A stretch of 64,000 bases of DNA from Methanosarcinales archaeon (GCA_905339155.1 CAJPFJ010000006.1:29441-93440); one strand, 5' to 3'. Counted from the first letter of the stretch, positions 34,649 through 45,137 are shown. Made by a program: numbers and translations. The notes: generated by a model not told the origin, from the letters alone.

Positions 34649-35524
34649 ATGTTAAAAAAATTGAAATTATATGCGGATTTCGTGGTTCTGAAACATACGC
34701 TTTTCGCCATCCCTTTTGCTTATCTTGGCGCTTTCCTTGCAAGCAAAGGTGTTCCTGAACTTCGAGTTTTGTTCTGGGTCGGGCTTGCGTTCCTGGGAGC
34801 ACGAAGCGCTGCAATGGCGTTGAATAATCTTATTGACCGGGAAATCGATGCAAAGAATCCCAGGACAGCGAATCGCGAGCTGCCTGCTGGTAAGATATCA
34901 TTATCAGAAGTATGGGGATTAATACTCGTATCTTATTTTTTTCTGTTTTACTCAGCCTATAAATTGAATCCGGTATGCCTTTTACTTGCGCCCATCATTC
35001 CGGTTACCTCAATAATATATCCTTATCTTAAAAGATCTCTTCCGATATCACATTTTGTCCTGGGCATGAACCTTGGTTATGCGCCTGTAGGAGGATGGCT
35101 TGCCGTAACGGGAATATTTAATTTCCCATTCGGCACGCCAGAAATTTCCATGCTTCTGCTTCTTTTTGCTGTTTCCTTCTGGGTAGCGGGTTTTGATATT
35201 ATTTATTCACTTCAGGACATTGATTTTGATATTAAGAATAAGTTGTATTCGGTGCCAACTGTTTTCGGTATTAAGAAGGCGCTTGATGTGTCGTTTTTGT
35301 CACATGTTTTGATGCTTATACTTCTGGTAGGGTTGATGTTCGTGATGAAACTTGGGATTATTTTCAAAGTGGGGCTGATTGTTATTGCTGCTCTTATATT
35401 GTATGAGCATACGCTTGTTAAGGCTGATAATTTTACCAATGTTCCTGTGGCGTTTTTTAATGTGAATGCAGCAGTGAGTTTGAGCATGCTGGTGTTTACG
35501 GTGGTTGATATTATTTTAAGCTGA
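34649..35524 (+). CDS. ubiA: UbiA-family prenyltransferase
   Basis: 291 residues, multi-pass membrane protein (about 8-9 hydrophobic segments) transferring a prenyl chain to an aromatic acceptor such as 4-hydroxybenzoate or a futalosine-derived acid. First Asp-rich motif NNLIDREIDAKNPRTANRELPAG and second YSLQDIDFDIKNKLYSVPTVFG are intact. ATG 34649 is used; a TTG one codon before is also possible. Pairing with UbiD supports quinone synthesis. Confidence 0.92.
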   Translation: MLKKLKLYADFVVLKHTLFAIPFAYLGAFLASKGVPELRVLFWVGLAFLGARSAAMALNNLIDREIDAKNPRTANRELPAGKISLSEVWGLILVSYFFLFYSAYKLNPVCLLLAPIIPVTSIIYPYLKRSLPISHFVLGMNLGYAPVGGWLAVTGIFNFPFGTPEISMLLLLFAVSFWVAGFDIIYSLQDIDFDIKNKLYSVPTVFGIKKALDVSFLSHVLMLILLVGLMFVMKLGIIFKVGLIVIAALILYEHTLVKADNFTNVPVAFFNVNAAVSLSMLVFTVVDIILS

Positions 35525-35564
35525 AGGCGAACATTATTTGTAATCCACCACCAATTATCCACCC

Positions 35565-35864
35565 ATGCGCAAGAAACAGAAAGATTGGTCAAAGGACATG
35601 GCATATCAACGCATTCTCAGGCTTTTTGAGCTTGCCCACACAGAATTCGAGAAACATCCATGTCGCAGCAACCGTTATGTGCAGCTTGCAAGAAAAATAG
35701 GGATGAGATACAGGGTCAGGATGCCCCCTGAATTCAAGAGGCAGATATGCAAGCACTGCCATACTTATTTAGTCCAGGGTGTGAATGCACGCACGAGGCT
35801 TCAGGGAACCCATATAGCCACTACATGCACTTCATGCGGAAAGCAAATGAGATTGCCTTACTGA
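35565..35864 (+). CDS. rnp4: RNase P protein component 4 (Rpp21)
   Basis: 99 residues; binds the RNase P RNA specificity domain with Rpp29 for tRNA 5' maturation. Helical N-terminal part (AYQRILRLFELAHTEFEKHPCRSNRYVQLARKIGMRYRVRMPP) and zinc ribbon CKHCH...CTSCGK are complete. Follows ubiA by 40 bp and precedes the DUF2179 gene by 18 bp. Confidence 0.93.
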   Translation: MRKKQKDWSKDMAYQRILRLFELAHTEFEKHPCRSNRYVQLARKIGMRYRVRMPPEFKRQICKHCHTYLVQGVNARTRLQGTHIATTCTSCGKQMRLPY

Positions 35865-35882
35865 AAATTAGAATAAAGAAAT

Positions 35883-36479
35883 ATGGAAAACATCATTAAT
35901 TCAGGAACTTTTTCTTTAATTATCCTGCCAATCCTTATTTTCCTGGCTCGTATCGTAGATGTTACATTCGGGACTATCAGGATAATATTTGTTTCAAGGG
36001 GCATGAAGTGGCTGGCTCCGATTTTTGGTTTTTTTGAAATAATGATATGGCTCTTTGCGATCGGCCAGGTTTTTAACAATTTAACAAATATTACCTATTA
36101 TGTTGCCTATGCAGGAGGTTTCGCCTGCGGGAACTTCGTAGGTATCTGGATAGAAGAGAAAATGGCAATAGGTACCCTGGTCGTTCGAATTATTACAAGA
36201 AAAGATGGAATTCAGTTAATAGAATTCTTAAAATCTGAGGGTTTTGGCGTCACGATCATTGATGCAGAGGGGGCGACAGGAAAAGTCAAAATTATTTATA
36301 CTATCATTAAGCGGCGAGACCTTCAACAGGTTGTAAACATTATAAAAAGATTTAATACAAGAGCTTTTTATTCAATAGAAGAAGTGAGATCTGCAAGTGA
36401 AGGCATATTTCCACATGGGAAACAAGGATATATAAGTAATTTTCCAGGCTTTTTCAGGCTTACGAGGTCTGGAAAGTAA
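35883..36479 (+). CDS. UPF0316/DUF2179 membrane protein
   Basis: 198 residues. Three membrane helices in the first 95 residues (ILPILIFLARIVDVTFGTIRIIFVSRG, PIFGFFEIMIWLFAIGQVF, TYYVAYAGGFACGNFVGIWIEEK), then a soluble DUF2179 domain of ferredoxin-like fold (KIIYTIIKRRDLQQVVNIIKRFNTRAFYSIEEVRS). Function is unknown; such domains resemble small-molecule sensing modules of membrane proteins. Close spacing with rnp4 suggests co-transcription. Confidence 0.85.
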   Translation: MENIINSGTFSLIILPILIFLARIVDVTFGTIRIIFVSRGMKWLAPIFGFFEIMIWLFAIGQVFNNLTNITYYVAYAGGFACGNFVGIWIEEKMAIGTLVVRIITRKDGIQLIEFLKSEGFGVTIIDAEGATGKVKIIYTIIKRRDLQQVVNIIKRFNTRAFYSIEEVRSASEGIFPHGKQGYISNFPGFFRLTRSGK

Positions 36480-36530
36480 ACAACTTGGTGATCAGGAAGT
36501 TTTTAAACATTGGACACTAAAATAGGTTTA

Positions 36531-38591
36531 ATGAGTAAAGAGGCCGGTAAAATAAAAACAAACAGGTTGATCAATGAAAAAAGCCCGTACCTTCTACAGC
36601 ATGCACATAATCCTGTAAATTGGTACCCATGGGGCGAAGAAGCTTTTGAAAAGGCAAAGAATGAAAATAAACCTGTTTTTCTATCTATCGGATATTCCAC
36701 ATGCCACTGGTGTCATGTGATGGAAAAGGAATCTTTTGAGGATGATGATGTCGCAGCATTGATGAATGATGCTTTTGTGAGCATAAAAGTTGACAGGGAA
36801 GAAAGACCCGATATTGATAGCATCTATATGGCAGTATGCCAGGCTATGACAGGAAGCGGGGGATGGCCCCTTAATTTATTATTAACACCCGACAGGAAAC
36901 CATTTCATGCTTTGACCTATATTCCGAAAGAAAGCAGGCTCGGCCGGGTTGGGATGCTGGACCTGATACCACAGGTCAAAGAACTCTGGAACTCACAGAG
37001 AGATGAAGTTGAAAAAGCCGCAAACAGGAATGTAAATGCTCTCAAGCCTGCATCCCTTGCAGGAGAAAGACTGACAGATGATATACTTCATATTGCTTAC
37101 GAGCAGCTTCTGGGAATGTTCGATGAAGAACACGGCGGCTTTGGTCACGCGCCCAAATTCCCGACACCTCACAACTTAATGTTCCTTCTTCGCTACTGGA
37201 AACGCACCGGAGATAGGATGGCTCTCATGATGGTCGAGAAGACACTTTGCGCTATGCGTATGGGAGGAATTTATGACCATGTGGGATTTGGTTTTCACCG
37301 CTATTCTGTTGATCAAAGATGGCTTGTCCCGCATTTTGAAAAAATGCTTTACGACCAGGCTATGCTGGCAATGGCTTATACCGAAGCTCACCAGGCGACA
37401 GGGAAAAAAGAGTACGAAAAAACATGCCGTGAAATTTTTACCTATTTAATGAGAGATATGACCTCACCTGAAGGTGGATTTTTCTCAGGTGAAGATGCTG
37501 ACAGCGAAGGAGAAGAAGGAAAATTTTATCTCTGGACTGAAAATGAGCTACGGCAGGTTTTCACTGATGAAAAGTATAAATTAGTCAAGAAGGTATTCAA
37601 TATCAGGGTAGACGGAAATTTCCCGGAAGGTAATGGAAAAAATATATTCTATTTATCAAATCCTATCACTGAAGTTCCTGGTTTTCCAATAGCGGACATA
37701 GAAAAGAGTATTGAATCCTCACGAAGTAAATTATTCGAGGTTCGTGAAAACCGTATCCACCCTGGCAAGGATGACAAGATCCTGACAGACTGGAATGGAT
37801 TGATGATAGCAGCCTTGGCTAAGGCTTCCCAGGCTTTTCATGAACCCGAATATGCAGAAAATGCCCAAAAAGCTGCAGATTTTATTATTACTAAAATGCG
37901 TAATCCAAAAGGAGGACTTTATCACCGTTACAGGGACGGTGAAACTGCAATTCCTGGCTTTTTGGATGATTATGGATTCTTTGTCTGGGGGTTGCTCGAA
38001 CTTTATGAGGCAACCTTCGAGATCCGTTATCTGCAGGCAGCACTTGAATTCAATGAATATTTGCTCACGCATTTCTGGGATGCGAAGGCTGGTGGATTTT
38101 TTATTACATCAGATGATGCTGAAAATATTCTTATCAGGAAAAAGGACATCTACGATGGAGCTGTCCCGTCAGGCAATGCGGTAGCCATGTTGAATCTGAT
38201 TCGTCTTGGGAAGATCACGGCTGACCCGGAACTTGAACGAAAAGCAGAGGCTACCGGGCAGGCATTCTCCCGGATAGTAGGACAGGCGCCAGCTGGTTAT
38301 ACAATGCTTATGTCGGCGCTTGATTTTACTATTGGGCCTTCGAGCGAAGTAGTAATTGCAGGGGATTTGCAGGCAGATGATACGATGGATATGTTAAAAG
38401 CGCTCAGGAAAGAATTTATTCCGAATAAGGTTGTAATGTTGCGGCCTAATGAAGAAAGTGAGATCATGCGAATTTCTGGTTATACAAAAAGCCTTTCAAG
38501 CAAGGGGGGTAAAGCCACCGCGTATGTATGCCGAAATTTCAGCTGCCGATTGCCTGTAACTGAGCCCGGGAAAATGCTGGAATTGCTATGA
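36531..38591 (+). CDS. DUF255 thioredoxin-fold/glycosidase-like protein (YyaL/SPATA20 family)
   Basis: 686 residues from ATG 36531; a TTG at 36510 would add seven residues without family similarity. N-terminal thioredoxin-like domain begins [25 protein letters not shown] and has the motif [16 protein letters not shown]; the rest is an (alpha/alpha)6-barrel ([60 protein letters not shown]). The true activity of this widespread family is not established. Cytoplasmic, no signal. Stands alone on the plus strand. Confidence 0.93.
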   Translation: MSKEAGKIKTNRLINEKSPYLLQHAHNPVNWYPWGEEAFEKAKNENKPVFLSIGYSTCHWCHVMEKESFEDDDVAALMNDAFVSIKVDREERPDIDSIYMAVCQAMTGSGGWPLNLLLTPDRKPFHALTYIPKESRLGRVGMLDLIPQVKELWNSQRDEVEKAANRNVNALKPASLAGERLTDDILHIAYEQLLGMFDEEHGGFGHAPKFPTPHNLMFLLRYWKRTGDRMALMMVEKTLCAMRMGGIYDHVGFGFHRYSVDQRWLVPHFEKMLYDQAMLAMAYTEAHQATGKKEYEKTCREIFTYLMRDMTSPEGGFFSGEDADSEGEEGKFYLWTENELRQVFTDEKYKLVKKVFNIRVDGNFPEGNGKNIFYLSNPITEVPGFPIADIEKSIESSRSKLFEVRENRIHPGKDDKILTDWNGLMIAALAKASQAFHEPEYAENAQKAADFIITKMRNPKGGLYHRYRDGETAIPGFLDDYGFFVWGLLELYEATFEIRYLQAALEFNEYLLTHFWDAKAGGFFITSDDAENILIRKKDIYDGAVPSGNAVAMLNLIRLGKITADPELERKAEATGQAFSRIVGQAPAGYTMLMSALDFTIGPSSEVVIAGDLQADDTMDMLKALRKEFIPNKVVMLRPNEESEIMRISGYTKSLSSKGGKATAYVCRNFSCRLPVTEPGKMLELL

Positions 38592-38608
38592 GATTCATTT
38601 TATCCATT

Positions 38609-38839
38609 TCAAACTGTGACCTCGACCTTCTGAATGCCTATGAATTCTAATGGCACATCATTAATGAGGTCTGATTTGACTTCTAAATAGAGCTGTATCG
38701 CTTCTTTTATTCTTTCCCTTAGCTCATCTAGAGTTCTTGCTTGTGTATGGCATCCTTCAAGTTCAGACACAGATGCTACATAAATGCCGTCTTCATCCTG
38801 CTCGATGAGGACAGTGAAGTTTAAAATTTTGTGTTTCAT
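38609..38839 (-). CDS. HicB-like antitoxin domain protein without visible HicA
   Basis: 76 residues: FTVLIEQDEDGIYVASVSELEGCHTQARTLDELRERIKEAIQLYLE is the HicB N-terminal RNase H-like fold. There is no C-terminal ribbon-helix-helix, and no HicA (short, double-stranded RNA-binding fold with a GSHH-type motif) is found on either side. A TATA-like TTTAAATA lies at 38868-38876 upstream. It may be an orphan antitoxin or a stand-alone UPF0150 protein. Confidence 0.8.
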   Translation of the reverse strand: MKHKILNFTVLIEQDEDGIYVASVSELEGCHTQARTLDELRERIKEAIQLYLEVKSDLINDVPLEFIGIQKVEVTV

Positions 38840-38953
38840 GTAAACCCAAAGGTTATTTTGCGTGGAATGTATTTAAATATGGTCCGACCAGGGGCTTATA
38901 CCAAGCTGCTCGCACGATGTTGCTGAACACTGCCAGATGCCAATCTGTAATTC

Positions 38954-40165
38954 TCAGGGCTTCTCAGTGAATAGCGCCTGTTCCAGATCATCGATAATAT
39001 CCCTGACATCCTCAAGACCAACCGAAAGACGAATAAGTTCATCCGAAATACCGTATCTTATCCTGTCCTGGCGCGGAACAACGGCGTGGGTCATAGTGGC
39101 CGGATGCTGGATGAGCGTTGCGGTCTCACCAAGGCTTACCGCAAGCATGCAAAGCTTCAGGGAATCAAGAAAAACAGGTATATTTTTTGCGTCGTTCAGG
39201 AGAAATGCTATCATGCCGCCAGCGCCGCTTGTTTGTTTTCTCCCCAGCTCGAATTGCGGATGCTCAGGAAGTCCGGGATAAATTACGCTTTCAACCTTAT
39301 CATGTCCCTTCAGGAATTTTGCCACTGCCATTGCATTCTGGTTATGCCTGTCCATGCGGATGGGAAGGGTCTTTATGCCCCGGATAATGAGCCATGAGGA
39401 GAACGGGGTGATGGAGCCGCCAAAGTTCTTTGCCGTATGCTTTGCTGATTTTATATAATCCGCAGAACCTGCAATTATCCCGCCAAGAGTATCCCCGTGA
39501 CCATTCAGATATTTTGTGGCGCTATGCACAACTACATCAGCCCCAAGTGTAAGCGGCTTCTGGAAATAAGGTGTCATGAATGTATTATCAACCATTACAG
39601 TCGCGCCTTTTTCATGCACGATATCGCTTACGGCTTTGATATCCGTCAGCTTCATCGTGGGATTGGCCGGGGATTCAAAGAATACAAGTCTGGTGTTCAT
39701 GCGAAAAGCTTCTTCTACATTCTGCGGGTCTGATGTATCGATAAAAGTAACATCAACGCCGAAATTTTTAAGCTCAACGAACAGGTCGTATGTGCTTCCG
39801 TAAATCACTTCATCGGCTATCACATGGTCCCCTCCTTTGACAGATGTGAAAACCGCTGCACAAATCGCTGCCATGCCTGTTGTTTGCGCAAGGGCCGCCT
39901 CTGCGCCCTCAAGGTCAGCCATTTTTTCCTCAAGCACTTCAGTCGTTGGATTCAGCCCGCGTGAATAAATATATCCTTTTTCACGCCCGCTCATCAGGTC
40001 GGATGCATGGGCTGCGCTCTTAAATTTAAATGGCGCTGTCTGGTATATCGGGGTTGTGACTGACCCCGTTTCTTCATGTTTTTCTCCTGAATGGATGGCG
40101 CGTGTGGAAAATCCTGATTTTTTTGAGTTCATTCTAATCGTCCTCTTAAATTTCTCTTTTGCCAT
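38954..40165 (-). CDS. Cystathionine gamma-synthase/methionine gamma-lyase family PLP enzyme
   Basis: 403 residues from ATG 40165, which lies 2 bp after the AmrS stop; the upstream start at 40207 would overlap AmrS. PLP lysine in SATKYLNGHGD; other motifs GYIYSRGLNPTTEVLEEKMADLEGAE, FFESPANPTMKLTDI, VMVDNTFMTPYFQKPL, SLGETATLIQHPATMTH. Acts in methionine/cysteine sulphur metabolism (lyase, gamma-synthase or O-acylhomoserine sulfhydrylase cannot be separated by eye). The first 11-16 residues look non-conserved, so the real start may be the internal Met at about 40132. Confidence 0.88.
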   Translation of the reverse strand: MAKEKFKRTIRMNSKKSGFSTRAIHSGEKHEETGSVTTPIYQTAPFKFKSAAHASDLMSGREKGYIYSRGLNPTTEVLEEKMADLEGAEAALAQTTGMAAICAAVFTSVKGGDHVIADEVIYGSTYDLFVELKNFGVDVTFIDTSDPQNVEEAFRMNTRLVFFESPANPTMKLTDIKAVSDIVHEKGATVMVDNTFMTPYFQKPLTLGADVVVHSATKYLNGHGDTLGGIIAGSADYIKSAKHTAKNFGGSITPFSSWLIIRGIKTLPIRMDRHNQNAMAVAKFLKGHDKVESVIYPGLPEHPQFELGRKQTSGAGGMIAFLLNDAKNIPVFLDSLKLCMLAVSLGETATLIQHPATMTHAVVPRQDRIRYGISDELIRLSVGLEDVRDIIDDLEQALFTEKP

Positions 40166-40167
40166 AG

Positions 40168-41175
40168 CTATACAACTATCGCTATCCCTTCCCCGCATTC
40201 CGGGCATTTCCCATCCTTGATCTTAACAGCACCCACCCTGAATCCCAGGCGGTCAATAAGCAAAGTATTGCACTTCGGACAATACGTATTCTCGTACTTA
40301 TGCCCTCCGACATTTCCAAGATACACGAACCTCATCCCCTCTTTTTTTGCAATATCATATGCCATCTCAAGAGTATCAAGAGGCGTGGGGTAAAGGTCAT
40401 CCATTTTATACATGGGATGGAACCTTGTGAAATGCATAGGCGTGTCTATACCCAGGTTATCATGCACCCATCGCACGATCTGTGTTATCTCTTCAGGCGA
40501 ATCGCTCTTTGCTGGTATAATAAGCGTTACCGTTTCCACATGCATACCCAGTTCCTTTGCCAGTTTTGTCGATTCAAGCACTGGCGCAAGCCTTGCGCCG
40601 CAGGTTTTCCTGTAGAAATCCTCGGAAAATGATTTGATATCAACACGGAAGGCATCAAGATACGGCGCGATCCTTAAAAGCGCCTCCGGGGTAATATAGC
40701 CATTCGTTACATATATCGTCTTAAGACCCGCTCTTTTTGCAAGAACCGCGCTGTCATAAGTATATTCATGCCAGATGGCAGGTTCATTATATGTCCAGGA
40801 TATCGATTTTGACCCGGATTCCAGCGCCCGCTTTATCGCAGTTTCCGGTGTTATTTCGATCGTATGTGACTCCTCAAATGTGGTCTGGGAAATATTCCAG
40901 TTCTGGCAATGCTGGCACCTGAAATTACACCCGATTGAACCGAGTGAATACGAAAGCGTACCCGGCAGGAAATGATACAGGGGTTTTTTCTCGATCGGAT
41001 CAACAGCTTCACTTGAAACAGTATTGTATATCAAGGTGTAGACTTTGCCGTCCTTATTCTGTCTTGTCCTGCATAATCCCAATTTACCCTCTGCAATAGT
41101 GCACCTGTGGGAACAGACATTACATTTTACTTTTTTATCCGCAAGCTTATCAAATAATACCCCTTCCTTGATCAT
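40168..41175 (-). CDS. amrS: AmmeMemoRadiSam-system radical SAM enzyme
   Basis: 335 residues. N-terminal Cys motif CNVCSHRCTIAEGKLGLC, radical SAM CxxxCxxC in CNFRCQHCQNW, and a C-terminal zinc-like ribbon CPKCNTLLIDR...CPECGEG. AmrS-type proteins are activating-enzyme relatives usually paired with AmmeR/Memo proteins; those partners are not in the window. ATG overlaps the cdc48 stop by 4 bp (ATGA), so it is translationally coupled to cdc48. Substrate unknown. Confidence 0.92.
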   Translation of the reverse strand: MIKEGVLFDKLADKKVKCNVCSHRCTIAEGKLGLCRTRQNKDGKVYTLIYNTVSSEAVDPIEKKPLYHFLPGTLSYSLGSIGCNFRCQHCQNWNISQTTFEESHTIEITPETAIKRALESGSKSISWTYNEPAIWHEYTYDSAVLAKRAGLKTIYVTNGYITPEALLRIAPYLDAFRVDIKSFSEDFYRKTCGARLAPVLESTKLAKELGMHVETVTLIIPAKSDSPEEITQIVRWVHDNLGIDTPMHFTRFHPMYKMDDLYPTPLDTLEMAYDIAKKEGMRFVYLGNVGGHKYENTYCPKCNTLLIDRLGFRVGAVKIKDGKCPECGEGIAIVV

Positions 41176-43439
41176 GCATATATTCCTGAATTTGACTCTA
41201 TCTGCTTTGAGCGTCTCTTTCGCAGATTATCCTTGATCTTTTCATAATAGCTCATTATATCCGGCGTGACAGATGGTCCTGTCTCTTTTATTGCAGAAAG
41301 GAAATGCTTATGGCTTACTTTTTCCACATTCATATTTTCACGCATCGCAAAGCGTCCTGCTTTCTTGCACACAGCGGCAATATCTGCACCAGTAAAGTCT
41401 TCAGTTATCCTTACAAATTCCCCCAAATTTACATCCTCTGCAAGCGACATTTTCTTTGTATGGACTTTAAAAATCTCTAATCTCGTCCTGGGGTCAGGGA
41501 CAGGCACAAGTATCATTTCATCAAACCTTCCGGGTCTTAAAAGCGCCGGATCGATTATATCAGGCCGGTTTGTCGCCCCGATGATCACAACCCCCCGAAG
41601 TTCCTCAAGACCATCAAGTTCCGAGAGCAATTGATTCACAATTCGCTCTGTAGCAAGGGGCTCACCTTCAATCGTCCCTCTTACTGGCGCAAGAGCATCA
41701 AGCTCGTCAAGGAATATGATGGCGGGCGCGACCTGGCGCGCTTTTTTGAATATCTCAGCTATATGCTTTTCGGATTCTCCATACCATTTTGATAATATAT
41801 CGCTTCCCTTTACAGTCATAAAATTTGCCTCGCTCTCATTGGCAATAGCTTTAGCCAGAAGGGTTTTTCCAGTACCTGGCGGCCCATAGAGAAGTACGCC
41901 TTTGGGAGCTTCCACTCCTATTCGCTTGAATGATTCAGCATACCGCAGCGGCCATTCCACAGCCTCAGAAAGGAGATCTTTAACTTTTTCAAGCCCTCCG
42001 ATGTCATCCCATGAAACATTTGGCACTTCGAACAGTATCTCACGAAGGGCCGATGGCTGGACTTCCTTCATTACGTCTTCAAAATCCGAAGCTTTAATAA
42101 TGAGTTTATCGAGCGTCTCTTTAGGTATGACCTTCAGTTCAAGGTCAATTTCAGGAAGCACTCTTCGAAGAGAGGTCATTGCAGCCTCGCGGCATAATGC
42201 TGCGATATCTGCGCCCACAAAGCCATATGTTCGATCCGCAAGTTTATCAAGACTGACCTCTTCCTCAAGAGGCATTCCACGTGTGTGTATCTGGAATATC
42301 TCATGTCGCCCTTCCCGGTCAGGCGCGCGAAGCTCGATCTCCCGGTCAAACCTGCCTGGACGGCGAAGCGCCATATCAAGGGCTTCAGGACGGTTTGTTG
42401 CACCAATGACGATCACATTCTTCCTTGATTTCAGGCCATCCATAAGAGAAAGAAGCTGTGCCACGACGCGGCGCTCTACTTCGCCCGTTACTTCGGCTCG
42501 TTTTGGGGCGATGCTGTCGATCTCATCAATGAAAATTATAGCCGGGGCATTTTTCTCGGCCACATCAAAAGCTTCACGAAGCTTGTGTTCACTTTCCCCG
42601 TAATATTTTGACATTATCTCAGGGCCATTGATCGTGATAAAATACGCCTCACTCTCATTCGCCACGGCTTTTGCCAGCATGGTTTTTCCTGTTCCTGGCG
42701 GCCCATGGAGAAGTACTCCTTTTGGCGCATCAATACCAAGCCTGTTGAAAAGCTCAGGATGCTTAAGAGGCAGTTCAATGATCTCCCTGATCTTACTCAG
42801 GGCGGGTTTTATTCCGCCCAGATCTTCATACATTACCTCAGGCAGTTCCGCAGGAAGCTCAACAGCTTCAGGCAGGAGTTCCACCTCTGTAACATCGGTT
42901 ATCTTTACAATTCCGGCGGGTGATGTTGAAAAAACATGCAATTTAATCTCGCCAAGACCAAATGAGCCACCAAAGAATTCCGGGAATACCTGCTCGAACA
43001 TTACATCCGAACCGAATGATTCCCTCGGCCGCCTGACGCTTGTTGTTGATATGATATCTCCTTTTGAAACGGTCCTGTTATGAAAAATTGCACGCAGGCT
43101 TTCACTTGGCGCATAGATATGGATATTTTTTGTCACAGGGGCAAGTGTGACTTTTTTTGCTTCTTTCCACTCTGCTTTTGAGATATCAACATATTCCCCG
43201 AGGCTTGTCCTGGCATTTGTGCGTATAAGGCCGTCCATTCTAATGACATCAAGCCCTTCATCCTGCGGATATGCCCTTCCGACAACCGCAGATGTAGAAT
43301 GCTGCTCTCCTTTTACCTCAACTACATCAAAAATATTGATGCCTATTATGTTCCGGAACTTTTCATCAATCCGGACGATTCCTTTGCCTACGTCCCTCTG
43401 GTCTGCTTCTGCTACTTTCAATCTAATTGATTTTTCCAT
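41172..43439 (-). CDS. cdc48: CDC48/VCP-type AAA+ ATPase
   Basis: 755 residues. N domain (double-psi barrel and 4-stranded part, residues 1-185, starts SIRLKVAEADQRDVGKGIVRID), then two AAA modules: D1 Walker A GPPGTGKT, Walker B IIFIDEIDSIAPKR, SRH RPGRFDREIEL; D2 Walker A GPPGTGKT, Walker B IIFLDELDALAPVRG, SRH RPGRFDEMILV. Unfolds proteins for the proteasome. Ends with a basic tail. First gene of a three-gene unit with AmrS and the PLP enzyme. Confidence 0.96.
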   Translation of the reverse strand: MEKSIRLKVAEADQRDVGKGIVRIDEKFRNIIGINIFDVVEVKGEQHSTSAVVGRAYPQDEGLDVIRMDGLIRTNARTSLGEYVDISKAEWKEAKKVTLAPVTKNIHIYAPSESLRAIFHNRTVSKGDIISTTSVRRPRESFGSDVMFEQVFPEFFGGSFGLGEIKLHVFSTSPAGIVKITDVTEVELLPEAVELPAELPEVMYEDLGGIKPALSKIREIIELPLKHPELFNRLGIDAPKGVLLHGPPGTGKTMLAKAVANESEAYFITINGPEIMSKYYGESEHKLREAFDVAEKNAPAIIFIDEIDSIAPKRAEVTGEVERRVVAQLLSLMDGLKSRKNVIVIGATNRPEALDMALRRPGRFDREIELRAPDREGRHEIFQIHTRGMPLEEEVSLDKLADRTYGFVGADIAALCREAAMTSLRRVLPEIDLELKVIPKETLDKLIIKASDFEDVMKEVQPSALREILFEVPNVSWDDIGGLEKVKDLLSEAVEWPLRYAESFKRIGVEAPKGVLLYGPPGTGKTLLAKAIANESEANFMTVKGSDILSKWYGESEKHIAEIFKKARQVAPAIIFLDELDALAPVRGTIEGEPLATERIVNQLLSELDGLEELRGVVIIGATNRPDIIDPALLRPGRFDEMILVPVPDPRTRLEIFKVHTKKMSLAEDVNLGEFVRITEDFTGADIAAVCKKAGRFAMRENMNVEKVSHKHFLSAIKETGPSVTPDIMSYYEKIKDNLRKRRSKQIESNSGIYA

Positions 43440-43633
43440 GATGCCCCATATTATATCGACTGCCCTGCAATAATAGATAGGTATCTAAAGATGAAATAAT
43501 TAACGGATTGAAACGAGAGACCATTGAAGCATAGAAAAGCGATATAATACTGTGACCAAAATGTTGTCATGCATTGTGGCAGAGAATTTATGAGGGTGTG
43601 TGGATGATATAATATAAGAATATAAGGTGTGGT

Positions 43634-45115
43634 ATGATATGGAAAATGTTGGTAGTATCCTGTTTATTGACCCTTAGCCTCTTTTCATATATCGGTATGG
43701 CTTCAGAAATCACAATAAACCCCGACAAAACAATTAGCATCAATGGCAAAAAGACGTTCCCAATATATACCTATGGCGCAACAACTACATTTGCCGCAGC
43801 AAAGAATGATGGCATACTTGAAATAGCCCAGAGATACGACTTCACGTTAAGTGGATGGGGCACTTATTGGTGCGGAAATCCTGATTGGAGAACATATCAA
43901 GAACAGTATGAGAAATCAAAATTGCCTTATGCGGTACAGGCAATGGTTTGTTCACCCTGTCCCTCATCAACAAATACCTGTTGGCCTGTTCCGGATCAAT
44001 CTATAGAGCCGTTTACTACAGCAGACCGAGATGCACCCCAGTTTTTTGGATATGTCCACATAGACGAACCCCTCAAGAAGAGATATGCAAATTACAGCAA
44101 TCTGAAAGCTACATATAATGCGTTAAAAAAATTCGATCCGGATCATCCGGTCATTGTTAACCACAATCCATACGACAATACCGCAGCAAACGACTATATT
44201 TTCAAATCGCAGGATTATGCTGATATTATAAGTGAAGACCATTACACGATAAGAAACACGTATCCGACAAAAGAGGATTACCTGTATTATTTTGAGGTTA
44301 TATCTCTCAGGACTTTCGCCGGAGGCAAAAGTGTAGACAATTACACGAAACCTTTCTGGGCAGTCATACAGGCAAACGGCAAGGACGCAAAGGATGCTCA
44401 GGGAAGCATAATATTGAAGACAAACCCGGATGAAGTAAGGTTAGAAACGTTTAATGCCATGACAATTGGTTATAACGGAATTGGGCACTGGGCGTATAAT
44501 AGTCAGGTTAAGAAATATCCAGGGCGTTGGGAGAACGTTGGAACCTGGACGGATCCAGTTCTCTGGCAAGGTGTAAAAGATTTATACAACGAGATTAAAA
44601 AGCTCAATGACATTCTCGTCCTGCCAGATGTCGGAAGGTCATGGTATCAGCACGAAAATGATGCTACAGTTCTCATCACCCATCCAAACATGAATAAAAC
44701 CATATCCCGATATGGAACATTTAGAAAAATAAATTATGTTTTGAAACGGGATGCTTCCATAAATATCTGGTATTTGATAGTTGTGAACAAAGACAAAACC
44801 TCACTTTCCAATGTTAAGATAAAAGTTAGGGGGCTAACCGGAAATATGACTGCGAAGACGCTCGGAACATTAGGCACCGGAAGCGGAGCTCCCGGCAGGA
44901 GCATTAATGTAAATAACGGACTATTTACCGATTCCTTCGATGGCTATGCAGTGCATATATACGAAATATCATCAAGCGCTGTATCTAAATATAATGCCGA
45001 TCGCCCTGGCGTAACCCCCCTATTGTATTATAAACCTGTGGTTATAGTTGTAATTTCAATGATCCTGGTGGTTATGGTATTGTATCTAATCGGAAAAAGG
45101 ATGCGAAAACGGTAA
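43634..45115 (+). CDS. Membrane-anchored, glycoside-hydrolase-like surface protein
   Basis: 493 residues. Signal peptide (1-23), large extracellular domain with TIM-barrel glycosidase-like cues (ISINGKKTFPIYTYGATTTF, FFGYVHIDEPLKKRY with an acidic candidate, ADIISEDHYTIRNTYPTKEDYLYYF, MTIGYNGIGHWAYNS), a beta C-terminal part and one membrane helix with basic end (VVIVVISMILVVMVLYLIGKRMRKR). Polysaccharide processing at the cell surface is inferred. Good Shine-Dalgarno AAGGTG at about 43622-43627 and TATA GATATAATATAAG near 43607. Not in an operon. Confidence 0.75.
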   Translation: MIWKMLVVSCLLTLSLFSYIGMASEITINPDKTISINGKKTFPIYTYGATTTFAAAKNDGILEIAQRYDFTLSGWGTYWCGNPDWRTYQEQYEKSKLPYAVQAMVCSPCPSSTNTCWPVPDQSIEPFTTADRDAPQFFGYVHIDEPLKKRYANYSNLKATYNALKKFDPDHPVIVNHNPYDNTAANDYIFKSQDYADIISEDHYTIRNTYPTKEDYLYYFEVISLRTFAGGKSVDNYTKPFWAVIQANGKDAKDAQGSIILKTNPDEVRLETFNAMTIGYNGIGHWAYNSQVKKYPGRWENVGTWTDPVLWQGVKDLYNEIKKLNDILVLPDVGRSWYQHENDATVLITHPNMNKTISRYGTFRKINYVLKRDASINIWYLIVVNKDKTSLSNVKIKVRGLTGNMTAKTLGTLGTGSGAPGRSINVNNGLFTDSFDGYAVHIYEISSSAVSKYNADRPGVTPLLYYKPVVIVVISMILVVMVLYLIGKRMRKR

Positions 45116-45137
45116 CAAAAGTTTAATTCACTATTTC

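Noticed and set aside
35103..35111. CCGTAACGG inside ubiA
   Set aside because: Single copy within a coding sequence, encoding normal family residues, with no second site at 26-27 bp; likely chance.
38840..38953. HicA toxin next to HicB
   Set aside because: No frame of 50 or more codons with a HicA-like fold on either strand; the region holds only promoter-like sequence.
41902..42603. 233-codon plus-strand frame inside cdc48
   Set aside because: Antisense of the AAA modules, Ser/Arg-rich composition, no start signals; cdc48 is certain on the other strand.
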